Of a stretch of DNA of 64,000 nt, positions 36,095 to 44,543 are shown in pieces. The notes beneath the pieces are model-generated. The model did no database searches, was not told the DNA's origin, and saw nothing but the letters and a program-made list of their open reading frames with translations. The DNA comes from an uncultured Campylobacter sp. (lineage in GTDB: Bacteria; Campylobacterota; Campylobacteria; Campylobacterales; Campylobacteraceae). Position numbers and translations under genes: made by a program. Location: positions 1-64,000 of the forward strand of contig NZ_CALBWL010000024.1 in assembly GCF_937973075.1 (NCBI RefSeq), given 5' to 3'. The stretch's first letter is position 1; the number at the start of each line of letters is the position of its first letter.

Positions 36095-36877
36095 CTACTT
36101 CTTTAAAATTTGCTCTTTCATGAATTCGTAGAGCTGGCAGGATTTTTTATTGCCCGCGTCGCAGCCCTTTTTGACCCATCCAAGCCCCTTGGAAAATCCG
36201 CGCAAATCCCCCTTGCTCACATACAAATAGCCTAAATTATTGCAGGCATCGCCGTAGCCCAGCTCGCAGGATTTGGTGTAAAGCTTCTCCGCCTTGTCGC
36301 GATCCTGCGGCGCGCCGAGGCCCTTATCATACGCAACGCCGGCGTTATAGCAGCTATCCACTAGCCCGCCGTCGCAACCTCGCTCAAAAAAGCTCACTGC
36401 CTTTGCCGGATCCGCCGCAAACCCAAAACCGCCCGTGAAATAGACCACGGCCGCATTGTGGCAGCTTTTGGCATAGCCCAAATCGCAGGCCTTGACATAG
36501 TACCGAGCTGCCGCGGCGAAGTCTCTACTCAGGCGCCCTCGCTGATATAGGTTGCCTAGCTTGTGGCAGGCTACGGCGACATTTTTATCGCACGCTGCGG
36601 CATAAAATACGCCCGCTTGCGTCGCATTGCCCTCGCCGTCGTATAGGGCACCCAAATCAAAGCAGCTATCTTTCTCACCCGCCTCGCAAGCTTTAGCAAG
36701 AGCGAGCCTGGCGCCGTCGTAATCTCCGCGGGAGAGTTTGTCGCGCCCCAATTGCGCGCAGCTTACGCCATCGTCGCGGTAGCACTTAAACGATAAAACG
36801 GGCGACGGCCAAAAAAGCACCATAACCAAGATGCAAACGGCAATCGAAAGCGCCGCTATGTCGATGATCTTTCTCAT
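36095..36877 (-). CDS. Sel1-repeat, cysteine-rich anchored protein, paralogue 2
   Basis: A 260-residue protein with an N-terminal signal anchor (IDIAALSIAVCILVMVLF) and six Sel1-type repeats with cysteine pairs (ACEAGEKDSC, ACDKNVAVAC, ACDLGYAKSC, GCDGGLVDSC, SCELGYGDAC, GCDAGNKKSC). It is much closer to the neighbouring paralogue at 37089 than to the one at 23401, so the pair is a local duplication. Predicted periplasmic disulfide-linked solenoid, probably protein-binding. I chose ATG 36877 with AAGGA five bases upstream. Confidence 0.85.
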   Translation of the reverse strand: MRKIIDIAALSIAVCILVMVLFWPSPVLSFKCYRDDGVSCAQLGRDKLSRGDYDGARLALAKACEAGEKDSCFDLGALYDGEGNATQAGVFYAAACDKNVAVACHKLGNLYQRGRLSRDFAAAARYYVKACDLGYAKSCHNAAVVYFTGGFGFAADPAKAVSFFERGCDGGLVDSCYNAGVAYDKGLGAPQDRDKAEKLYTKSCELGYGDACNNLGYLYVSKGDLRGFSKGLGWVKKGCDAGNKKSCQLYEFMKEQILKK

Positions 36878-37088
36878 ATCTATCCTTTTTGCGCCGATGC
36901 GCAAATTTTAAATAACGCACAAGTAAACCTATAGTGCATTATTGCAAGCAAGACGTTAAAATTTAAATAGCACAAGAAAGCGCCTAGTTTAAACCAACCC
37001 GCAAGTCTATGATATTTTTTACGCAATAGCTTATCGCATTAAATTTAAACTGCTCAACCGTCTTTTGTGCCAATGATGAAGTAAAATT

Positions 37089-37892
37089 TTAATTTTGCGG
37101 TTGATCTATTGAAATCGTGTCTTTTATCCATTGAAGCTTTTCACAAATTTTTTCATTCCCTAAGTCGCAAGCCCTCACAAAATAGTCTAACGCCTTGCGG
37201 AGATCTTGCTTTACATTCTGACTACCGCCAACGTACAAAACTCCGAGATTACCGCAAGCATAGGAAAAGCCTAAATCGCAGGCTTTCGTGTAAAATTCTA
37301 TAGCTTTATCATAGTTCATCTGCGTCCCGTCGCCTTGCTGATATGAAAATGCGACGTTATAGCAGCTATCGGGTAAGCCACTTTCACAGCCTTTTTTAAA
37401 AAGCTCAAACGCCTTTTCGTGATCTACTTCTAGTCCAAAACCGCCCATAATGTATACACTTCCACCGTTGTGGCAACTTTTGCCATAGCCTAAATCACAT
37501 GCTTTTTCATAAAATTTTACTGCTTTTTTATAATCCTTCTCTAGGAGACCTTTTTGGTATAAATTTCCTAGCTTGTGGCAACTTACTACTTTACTTTTCT
37601 CGCATGCTTTTAAATAAAATTCGCTTGCTTTTATAGCATCTACTTTATCGCCGTTATCATACAAGATACCCACTTCAAAGCAGCTATCGATATCTCCTAA
37701 ATCACATGCTTTTGCGAATATTGTCCTTGAGCTTTCATAATCACCTCTTGATTGTTTATCTCGCCCTAGCTCCACGCAGCTTTTATTGTCGTCAAAATGG
37801 CATTTTAACGATAAAATCGGCGTAGGAAAAAGAATTTTAATTAAAACGCAAACGGCAATAACAAGAGCTACGATGCTAATTGTCTTTCTCAT
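37089..37892 (-). CDS. Sel1-repeat, cysteine-rich anchored protein, paralogue 3
   Basis: A 267-residue Sel1/Hcp-like protein with signal anchor (ISIVALVIAVCVLIKILF) and six cysteine-paired repeats (ACDLGDIDSC, ACEKSKVVSC, ACDLGYGKSC, GCESGLPDSC, ACDLGFSYAC, ACDLGNEKIC). It has lower GC than its tandem neighbour at 36095 although the two align along their length, so one copy has drifted in composition or arrived separately. Role unknown. Confidence 0.85.
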   Translation of the reverse strand: MRKTISIVALVIAVCVLIKILFPTPILSLKCHFDDNKSCVELGRDKQSRGDYESSRTIFAKACDLGDIDSCFEVGILYDNGDKVDAIKASEFYLKACEKSKVVSCHKLGNLYQKGLLEKDYKKAVKFYEKACDLGYGKSCHNGGSVYIMGGFGLEVDHEKAFELFKKGCESGLPDSCYNVAFSYQQGDGTQMNYDKAIEFYTKACDLGFSYACGNLGVLYVGGSQNVKQDLRKALDYFVRACDLGNEKICEKLQWIKDTISIDQPQN

Positions 37893-38032
37893 ATCTAATC
37901 CTTAAATTATCCACTCATATCCATTAAAATTTGCCAGCAACTTTATGCTTATTGCAGAAAAACACAAACGGAAAAGATTTCATATCGAAACACGATTTGA
38001 GTGAAATTAATATAAAATCAACTGATATGAGC

Positions 38033-39829
38033 CTACATCTTCTCTTTTGCGCTTAGGCCCATCAGAGCAAACGCCGTGCGGATACTAAGCGCCACGAGCG
38101 CGAACAGCTTGAGTTTCGCGTCCTCGTTCTCGCTACCTACGACGCGGTTTTCGTTGTAGTATTTGTGAAAGTCCGCCGCGAGCGCCTTTAGGAAATCTGG
38201 CAACTTCTGCAAGCCGCGCGAATTAAAAGCGTCGTTTAAAATTTCATTCAAGCCAAGCGCCGCAAAAGCTAGGACGAGCCCCGCTTCATCTAGCGTGCCG
38301 AAGTCCGCGCCCAAGACGTCTGCCTCACGCTTGCCCGCTTTGGTAAAAATTTGATTGACCCGCGCGTGAGCGTAGTTGATGTAAAAGATCGGATTGCTGT
38401 TGTCCTCGCGCGCGAGCTCGTCCACGTCGAACTCAAGCGGCGTCTCGCCCTTTTTGCTGATGAAGATAAATCGCATCGCGTCCCTGCCGATCGCGGCGAG
38501 CACGTCGCTCATCAAAATCGCGTTGCCCGCGCGCTTACTCATCTTGTAGGTCTGCCCGTCTTTGAGCAAATTTACCATCTGCATTAGGATGATCTCGAGC
38601 CTGCTTTCGTCGTAGCCCAGAAAATGCACGGCGGCCTTTAATCGCGCGATGTAGCCGTGGTGATCGGCCCCCCAGATGTTGATGCAGCGCTCATATCCGC
38701 GCTCAAATTTGTTGTTGTGATAGACGATGTCGCCCGCAAGATAGGTCGGGCGCGCATCCTCGCGGATGACGACGCGATCTTTTTCGTCGCCAAGCTGCGA
38801 TGAGCGGATCCAAATTTTGCCATCCTGCTCATACATCTTGCCGCTACACTCAAGCTTCCTAATCGTTGGCTCAAGCTCGCCGTAGAGGCTCTTTTCGCTA
38901 GCCCAGTTTTGGATATGGATGCCCGCGTCTGCGAGATCTTTTTGGATGATCTTTAGCACTTCGTCCTTAGCAAACTCCGCAAGCTGCAAGATCCGCGATT
39001 CGTCGCGGAAAATTTCATCGCCGAATTGGGCGCGCACAAGAGGGATGATCTCGTCGATATACTCGCCGCGATAGTATTTCTCGGGATAGCTCACGTCCTC
39101 GCCCGCAAGCTCGCGCGCACGAAGCGCGATCGAAGTGCCCAAAAGTTCGATCTGATTGCCCGCGTCGTTGATGTAGTACTCGGTATCGACGCGGTGCCCT
39201 AGATAGCCTCCGATGCGCGCGAATGTATCGCCGTAAACGGCGCCGCGCACGTGCCCGATATGAAGCGGGCCTGTAGGATTAGCGCTAATGTATTCAAGCA
39301 GAATTTTTTGCGGCATAGCGGCGGAATTCCGCGCCTCATCGTAATTTGATGCTGCGATGGAATTTCTCGCCTCTTCGGAATTCTGCGAAATAAAATTTTG
39401 CCTAGCGTCGGAATTCTGCGATTTAGCGGCGTCATTGCCGCTCGCAGCCAGATTTGCAGCGGAGCTTTTGCTAGCAAGCTCGCTCGCGTAAATCCTTTCC
39501 GAAGCTGGTAAAATTCTGCGTCCAAGCTCGGCGTCGTTTTTTGCAAAATCGCCGCCCAGTCTAAGGGCATTTTCAGCAAGAGCGCCCAACACGGCGGGCT
39601 TTAGATGAAAATTTAGATAGCCGTTCACCGCCGTAGCGCTTAGAATTTCGCTATCTTTAAATTTAGCCGCAAGCTCCTCAGCGATGAGCTTAGGCGCCTT
39701 TCGCAGCTCCTTAGCCAGCGCAAAAGCCTCGGGCGAGGCGTAATGAGCCAAACTTTTATCTTTGGGTTTTTCTAAAACGACTTTGCGAGATAAAATTTTA
39801 AAAATTTCATTTAAGACTAAATTTTTCAA
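38033..39829 (-). CDS. argS: Arginyl-tRNA synthetase with an in-frame low-complexity insertion
   Basis: A 598-residue class I synthetase charging tRNA-Arg. The HIGH motif is in ANPTGPLHIGHVRGA (about 185-199), the KMSK loop in YKMSKRAGNAILMSD, and a DALR anticodon-binding domain ends the protein. Campylobacter ArgS is about 530 residues; the excess lies between the N-terminal additional domain and the HIGH motif (about residues 107-172), an Ala/Ser/Asn-rich segment with six-residue units such as RNSIAA, SNYDEA, RNSAAM. It is the last gene of the rpsB-argS block and is preceded by tatA with a five-base gap. Confidence 0.95.
   Translation of the reverse strand: MKNLVLNEIFKILSRKVVLEKPKDKSLAHYASPEAFALAKELRKAPKLIAEELAAKFKDSEILSATAVNGYLNFHLKPAVLGALAENALRLGGDFAKNDAELGRRILPASERIYASELASKSSAANLAASGNDAAKSQNSDARQNFISQNSEEARNSIAASNYDEARNSAAMPQKILLEYISANPTGPLHIGHVRGAVYGDTFARIGGYLGHRVDTEYYINDAGNQIELLGTSIALRARELAGEDVSYPEKYYRGEYIDEIIPLVRAQFGDEIFRDESRILQLAEFAKDEVLKIIQKDLADAGIHIQNWASEKSLYGELEPTIRKLECSGKMYEQDGKIWIRSSQLGDEKDRVVIREDARPTYLAGDIVYHNNKFERGYERCINIWGADHHGYIARLKAAVHFLGYDESRLEIILMQMVNLLKDGQTYKMSKRAGNAILMSDVLAAIGRDAMRFIFISKKGETPLEFDVDELAREDNSNPIFYINYAHARVNQIFTKAGKREADVLGADFGTLDEAGLVLAFAALGLNEILNDAFNSRGLQKLPDFLKALAADFHKYYNENRVVGSENEDAKLKLFALVALSIRTAFALMGLSAKEKM
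39314..39511 (-). repeat. 18-bp phased AATT array inserted in argS
   Basis: A/T junctions at 39326, 39344, 39362, 39380, 39395 and 39413: spacings 18, 18, 18, 15, 18. The cores encode N-S, N-F or N-Y on the minus strand. The array sits just before the HIGH motif in a region absent from ordinary ArgS. Confidence 0.75.
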
Positions 39830-39834
39830 ATCCT

Positions 39835-40050
39835 TTACGCCTTTTTAGTATCGCTGATTTCGGCGTCTTTAACCTCTTGCTCCATCTTTTTCTCGACCTT
39901 TTGCGGTTCGTCGTCCTCTTCCATCTCTTTTTTGAAGGTCTTTATGCCCTGTCCTAGACCCTTTGCAAGCTCTGGGATTTTTTTTGCTCCGAACAGCAAC
40001 ACAACAACAATCAAAACAATCAGCCAGTGTCCAATACTCATAGAACCCAT
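39835..40050 (-). CDS. tatA: Sec-independent translocase subunit TatA
   Basis: A 71-residue protein: one N-terminal transmembrane helix (residues 6-22), the conserved FGAKKIPELAKGLGQGIKTFKKE amphipathic helix (FG and the KIPELAKGLG core), and an acidic Lys/Glu-rich tail. TatA forms the pore of the twin-arginine pathway for folded proteins. GGAGAAAA precedes the ATG. It lies between gmk and argS, the Campylobacter order. Confidence 0.95.
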   Translation of the reverse strand: MGSMSIGHWLIVLIVVVLLFGAKKIPELAKGLGQGIKTFKKEMEEDDEPQKVEKKMEQEVKDAEISDTKKA

Positions 40051-40060
40051 TTTTTCTCCT

Positions 40061-40675
40061 TTAAATTTTCCAAATTTCGATTAGCTTGCCTATGTCGCGG
40101 CTCGCCGTTTCTAGTTTGATAGTTTTGTAGATTGATCTTAAATTTTCATACGCCGCTTCTAGGCGGTCGTTTATTATGAAATAATCATACTCACCTAGGC
40201 GTTCCATCTCCTCTTGCGCGTTTTGTAGGCGCAAAGCAATATCGGCAGGATCATTATCGCCACGAGCGCGCAACCTATCTCTAAGCTCCGACAAGCTCGG
40301 CGTAGTAATAAATACACTAGTAAGTTCGTTTTTAGGTACTTTCCCGCGCACGATCTCATAGCCCTGAACATCGATGTCAAAAATCACGATCTTACCCCGC
40401 TCAAGCTCGCTCGTAGCGGCTTTTAGCGAAGTACCGTAGTATTTGCCGTGGACCAACGCCCACTCTAAAAACTCCCCGCGCTCAATACCTGCGCGAAACT
40501 CGCTCTCGCTTATGAAATGATAATTCACGCCGTCCGCTTCACCCGCACGCATTTCACGCGTCGTAGAGGAGATCGAGAAGTATATCTGCTCGCCAAATTC
40601 TGCGATAAGACGCTTTATGAGCGTGCTTTTGCCGCTGCCGCTGGGACCGGAGACGAGCAAAATTTTGCCTTTCAC
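40061..40675 (-). CDS. gmk: Guanylate kinase
   Basis: A 204-residue GMP kinase. The P-loop GPSGSGKSTLIKR is at residues 8-20; the GMP-binding region SSTTREMRAGEADGVNYHF follows, then FLEWALVHGKYYGTS and VIFDIDVQGYEIV. It phosphorylates GMP to GDP with ATP. The start is GTG at 40675, overlapping the TAG stop of the acidic-protein gene by one base. Confidence 0.95.
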   Translation of the reverse strand: MKGKILLVSGPSGSGKSTLIKRLIAEFGEQIYFSISSTTREMRAGEADGVNYHFISESEFRAGIERGEFLEWALVHGKYYGTSLKAATSELERGKIVIFDIDVQGYEIVRGKVPKNELTSVFITTPSLSELRDRLRARGDNDPADIALRLQNAQEEMERLGEYDYFIINDRLEAAYENLRSIYKTIKLETASRDIGKLIEIWKI

Positions 40676-42777
40676 TATCTATCTCCAAACGATATGTCAA
40701 TATTGATCTTAAAGTCCTTCAGCGCGTCTTTAGCATCCTTACTGCCCGCAAATTTCTCGATCGTGTTTGCGATGCCCGCTTCCAGATCATCGCGCAACTT
40801 GGTTTTCAGCTCCTCGGCGCTCGGTTTTTTACCATGCTCGTTACGCAGCAGCTCGCTTTTAGAGCTAGGCTCTAACTCGCTTGCCATAAGGCTGGCAAAC
40901 TCCGCCGCAGCCGAAGCGGCAAGCTCATTCGACATAGCTTGCGCGCCAAATTTCATCTCATTTGCCTGCTCGGACGCACCGAATTTAGGAGATTTAAATT
41001 CTGTGCGCTCCGAAGCCTTTGATATAGGCTTTGAAGCATTAAATTTTATCTGCTGCGCGGCGCTCTTTGCGAGCTTACCGGATTTAAATTGCTCACCATC
41101 CGCAGAGTTTGCGGCAAACGAATTTGCAAAATCGCCCTCCATAGCGCGCAAAAATCCATCCGCAAACCCGCTAGCAACACTATCAGCTTGCTCGCTTTGC
41201 TTCGGTAAATCTGAGGCATCTAATATGTGCGGCAAGTTTAGCTCCGAAAAATTCGGCGCAGGAGTAGAATTTATAATCCCGGTATTGCTAGAATTTGTAG
41301 AGGCTACGGAATTCGCGGAAGCCGCAAAATTTGCGCCAATTGAATTCCATGCTTCATTATGAGCAGACATAGGCGTATTCTGTGCAAGTCCATCAGTAAA
41401 TTCCATGCTTTGAAACGGAACGGCGTTATAAAGATTTTCACGAGGTATATCGCCCGCACCCGCTAACGCAATCGGCGTATCTGAAGCGACCTCGTATTGA
41501 GACGAAATTTGCGTTTTTTGAAAATCCGTAGCCGCTTTATTTTTATCATGCGCAGATTTTTTATCCTCTTTTTCATCGGAAGCAAACGCAGCCGCGGCAA
41601 AATTATCATATCCGCCAAACTCCTCCACGGGCATGCCGGCACTATCGAAAAGCCTAGAAAAATCCATATCAAATCCACTGTTAACAGACGCGCCAGCCGC
41701 ATCTTGCACTACCTGCGAGGCAGAATTTTTTTCATCTGTTTTATAGGCAAATGAGCCGTCTGATTCATGCTGTTTAAGCGTAACATCCGCAGGATCTTTC
41801 GCTTCCTCTAGATTAGGCGCAGCGTCTGCCTTTTTTTCAACAGCAGTTTCATTAGAGCTGCCAGCTCTTTGCGGCTCATCTTGCTGCGCAAGCGGTAGAG
41901 TTTCGCTTGCCCGTGTGGCAGGAATTTCATCTTCTGTCTGCGATTTATCTGTTTTGAAATTCTTAGGATTTTCATCATCTAGCGCCGCTAGAGCTATCGG
42001 AGCGTCATCCTTTGCGAGTGGAATTTCGCCCTGGAGCGTATGATTATTTTCAGCAGGCTCGCTTGTGCCGATACTATTTAGCGGCACATCCTCAGGGATA
42101 TCGCTAGCAGCCAAGCTTAGAGGCATATCGTCTGCGATATTATCCGCAATCTTTTCTGCGACGGCGTTAAGCGGCGTATCATCGGCGATGGTGTCCGCAA
42201 GAGCCGCTTCATCTACAAGCTGTGAGAGCGGAATATCATCTGCGATCTCGTCCGTGCGCGGCATATCACCTACCAACTGCGAAAGCGGCACATCATCTGC
42301 AATCTCGGGCGCTATATCGTTTGCCAGCTGCGAAAGCGGTATATCTTTGCCAGAGTCATAAAAGCTATCCACAAGCTCTTCAAAATTACTGCCCGAAGCG
42401 GAATTTGCCTGGTCAATCGCATCGATCTCTTTCATTACAGAGCTTGCATCGGCAAATTCTTTCGCCATTTTTTCTTTCGCCTGCACGCTCATATTTTGAA
42501 CCGAAAACTCGCTGATAAATGTAATGAGCTCAAGCGGCGAAAAAGGCTTAGTAAGGGTATATCGCGCTCCTGGCACCGAGACATTTTTAGGCGTCAGAAA
42601 CAGCGTCTTATTAAGATCAAATTTTGAAATATCATCGCCATCTTCATAATTTTTTATCGTCAAATCATATTCACTCTCGTCTGCACTATATGCTACCAGG
42701 TCCGCACCGATGCGCTCGCAGCAAATATTTACGACACTTGCAACCTGCTCATTGTGATTGTCAAGTAGAATTTTCAT
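40675..42777 (-). CDS. Highly acidic low-complexity protein (C. jejuni Cj1178c-like)
   Basis: A 700-residue, strongly acidic, Ala/Ser/Asp/Glu-rich protein. Residues 1-95 form a folded domain that looks like a receiver-type fold (KILLDNHNEQVASVVNICCE ... LTKPFSPLELITFISEF). Residues 135-250 hold about six repeats of the form ADDIPLSQL. The rest is disordered and includes an AATT-phased Asn-rich part. The C-terminal 60 residues (LKTKLRDDLEAGIANTIEKF) are a conserved helical end. Position between the ABC ATPase and gmk matches the highly acidic protein of C. jejuni. Function unknown. Confidence 0.8.
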   Translation of the reverse strand: MKILLDNHNEQVASVVNICCERIGADLVAYSADESEYDLTIKNYEDGDDISKFDLNKTLFLTPKNVSVPGARYTLTKPFSPLELITFISEFSVQNMSVQAKEKMAKEFADASSVMKEIDAIDQANSASGSNFEELVDSFYDSGKDIPLSQLANDIAPEIADDVPLSQLVGDMPRTDEIADDIPLSQLVDEAALADTIADDTPLNAVAEKIADNIADDMPLSLAASDIPEDVPLNSIGTSEPAENNHTLQGEIPLAKDDAPIALAALDDENPKNFKTDKSQTEDEIPATRASETLPLAQQDEPQRAGSSNETAVEKKADAAPNLEEAKDPADVTLKQHESDGSFAYKTDEKNSASQVVQDAAGASVNSGFDMDFSRLFDSAGMPVEEFGGYDNFAAAAFASDEKEDKKSAHDKNKAATDFQKTQISSQYEVASDTPIALAGAGDIPRENLYNAVPFQSMEFTDGLAQNTPMSAHNEAWNSIGANFAASANSVASTNSSNTGIINSTPAPNFSELNLPHILDASDLPKQSEQADSVASGFADGFLRAMEGDFANSFAANSADGEQFKSGKLAKSAAQQIKFNASKPISKASERTEFKSPKFGASEQANEMKFGAQAMSNELAASAAAEFASLMASELEPSSKSELLRNEHGKKPSAEELKTKLRDDLEAGIANTIEKFAGSKDAKDALKDFKINIDISFGDR
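41251..41345 (-). repeat. 18-bp phased AATT array inside the acidic protein
   Basis: A/T junctions at 41251, 41269, 41293, 41311, 41329 and 41344: spacings 18, 24, 18, 18, 15. The minus-strand protein reads as six-residue units beginning NF or NS (NFAASA, NSVAST, NSTPAP). Confidence 0.65.
42080..42360 (-). repeat. Tandem ADD(I/V/M)PLSQL protein repeats
   Basis: About six imperfect repeats of 15-20 residues with the core I-A-D-D-x-P-L-(S/N) lie in residues 140-230 of the acidic protein. Copies differ in sequence and spacing, so the array is old rather than freshly expanded. Confidence 0.7.
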
Positions 42778-42834
42778 TTATGACCTTTTAGAAAGAATTT
42801 GGGCTATTGTAAGATATTTTTGGTTATTAATTGC

Positions 42835-43476
42835 TTATATTTGCGCTAAATTTCGGTTATTTAGGCGATAAACTTTGCAGCATTTTTGCGCTAAATTCTC
42901 ATCGTGAGTCACAAGCACGAGTGCGCCACGGCTGGATTTTACGTAATCAAAGATCACGCCCATGACCTCGTTTGCGGTATCCTTATCTAAATTTCCAGTA
43001 GGCTCGTCGGCGAAGATTATGCGCGGCTTTTTGCAAAGTATACGAGCGATACTCACGCGCTGCTGCTGCCCGCCGCTAAGCTCGCCCACGCCTTGCTTTA
43101 AAGTATGTTCGATCTGAAGCTTTTTTAAAATTCCATCATCTATCGCATTATTCGTAAGTTTAGCAGCGAGTTCAATATTTTCGCCAGAGGAGAAACCCTT
43201 AAAAAGGTAGTGGGATTGAAATATTATGCCAAAGTCGTTGCGGCGGACTTTAAGTCTCTCATCGGAGTTTAGTTCGTAAATACTGCGCCCGTTATAGATT
43301 ACCTCGCCCGAGTTCGGTTTTAAGAGCGTGCATAAAATATGAAGCAGGGTCGATTTGCCGCAGCCGCTAACGCCCAAAATAGCGATACTCTCGCCCTCCC
43401 CAACGCTTAAGCTTACATTTTCAAAGAGCGTATAATCATACGCGTGAGTAAGATTTACGCCCTTTAGAAGTTCCAT
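42835..43476 (-). CDS. ABC transporter ATP-binding protein, LolD/MacB type
   Basis: A 213-residue ATPase subunit. Walker A GVSGCGKST (about 34-42), signature LSGGQQQR (about 133-140), Walker B IIFADEPTGNLD. It resembles LolD/MacB-type ATPases that work with FtsX-like permeases in lipoprotein release or export. No permease gene adjoins it. It is two bases from tsf and so belongs to the rpsB-tsf transcript. In C. jejuni I recall the same gene followed by fliR, which is absent here. Confidence 0.88.
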   Translation of the reverse strand: MELLKGVNLTHAYDYTLFENVSLSVGEGESIAILGVSGCGKSTLLHILCTLLKPNSGEVIYNGRSIYELNSDERLKVRRNDFGIIFQSHYLFKGFSSGENIELAAKLTNNAIDDGILKKLQIEHTLKQGVGELSGGQQQRVSIARILCKKPRIIFADEPTGNLDKDTANEVMGVIFDYVKSSRGALVLVTHDENLAQKCCKVYRLNNRNLAQI

Positions 43477-43478
43477 AT

Positions 43479-44543
43479 TTAGCCGATTTGAGCCGCTACT
43501 TCGGCTGCGAAGTCTTCGCTCTTTTTCTCTAGGCCTTCGCCCACTTCGAAGCGGACGTATTTTACGATCTCGATCTTGCCGCCTAGTTTTTTAGCTTCTT
43601 CGTCGATCACCTGCTCGACGGTTTTCTTGTCGTCCATTACATAAAATTGCCCTAGCAGCGTGAGGCGCTGATCGATTTGAGTATTATCGGCGATGAAGCG
43701 ATCGATCTGACCCGGCAAAATTTTATCCCAAATTTTTTCAGGTTTATTTTGCTTGCGAAGCTCGTCTTTTAAAGCTTCGATCTCTTTGGCTAAAATTTCA
43801 TCGCTTAGATGCGCGCGCGAGCCGAACTGCGGGATCTTATGAAGCGGTTTGCCCAAGCGCACGAACTCCTCATTTTCCTTCTCAAACTCGCCTTTAAGAG
43901 CTAAGAATTCTTTTTCGATAAAATCGGGGTCAAGTTCTTTATAACTGATGACCTGCGGTTTCATAGCAGCTGCGTGCATGCAGAGATTTTTTATAAACTC
44001 CTTCGCACCCTCCGCAGTCTGCTCGCTATCGCAAGCTGCGGCGATGATGACGCCTACGCGGCCGTTTGAGTGTAGGTAGCCGTTTACCACGCCGTTTGCG
44101 CCGGCTTTGATCGTCTCAAATCTTCTAACAACCAAATTTTCTCCGATCGTAGCGATCTGGCTCTTTAGATGCTCATCAAATTTAACGCCGTTAATGACGC
44201 TGGAATTTAGCTCTTCAACGCTGCTAATACCCTTAGTTTGGATATGTAGAGTGGTGTTTTTAACTAAATTTATAAAATTTTGATTTTTAGCTACGAAGTC
44301 GGTTTCAGAATTTATCTCGCTTATGGTTGCGATTTTATGATCCGCGCTCACTTCGACGCTCACTAGGCCCTCGCTAGCTAGGCGGTCAGCTTTTTTAGCG
44401 GCCTTTCCGAGGCCCTTTTCGCGAAGTAGATCGACGGCTTTGTCCATATCGCCGTCTGTTTCAACCAAAGCCTTTTTGCAATCCATCATCCCTGCTCCGG
44501 TGCTTTCGCGGAGCTCTTTTACCATTTGTGCGCTAATTTCCAT
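43479..44543 (-). CDS. tsf: Translation elongation factor Ts
   Basis: A 354-residue EF-Ts. The N-terminal UBA-like domain reads VKELRESTGAGMMDCKKAL, followed by the EF-Tu-contacting TDFVAKNQNF block and a second core domain with HAAAMKPQVISY; the extended coiled region (residues 215-300) is usual for Campylobacter. It recharges EF-Tu with GTP. It shares one base with the end of rpsB. Confidence 0.96.
   Translation of the reverse strand: MEISAQMVKELRESTGAGMMDCKKALVETDGDMDKAVDLLREKGLGKAAKKADRLASEGLVSVEVSADHKIATISEINSETDFVAKNQNFINLVKNTTLHIQTKGISSVEELNSSVINGVKFDEHLKSQIATIGENLVVRRFETIKAGANGVVNGYLHSNGRVGVIIAAACDSEQTAEGAKEFIKNLCMHAAAMKPQVISYKELDPDFIEKEFLALKGEFEKENEEFVRLGKPLHKIPQFGSRAHLSDEILAKEIEALKDELRKQNKPEKIWDKILPGQIDRFIADNTQIDQRLTLLGQFYVMDDKKTVEQVIDEEAKKLGGKIEIVKYVRFEVGEGLEKKSEDFAAEVAAQIG

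Noticed and set aside
40517..41362. 281-codon plus-strand frame opposite gmk and the acidic protein
   Set aside because: It is the antisense shadow of two well-supported genes on the other strand.
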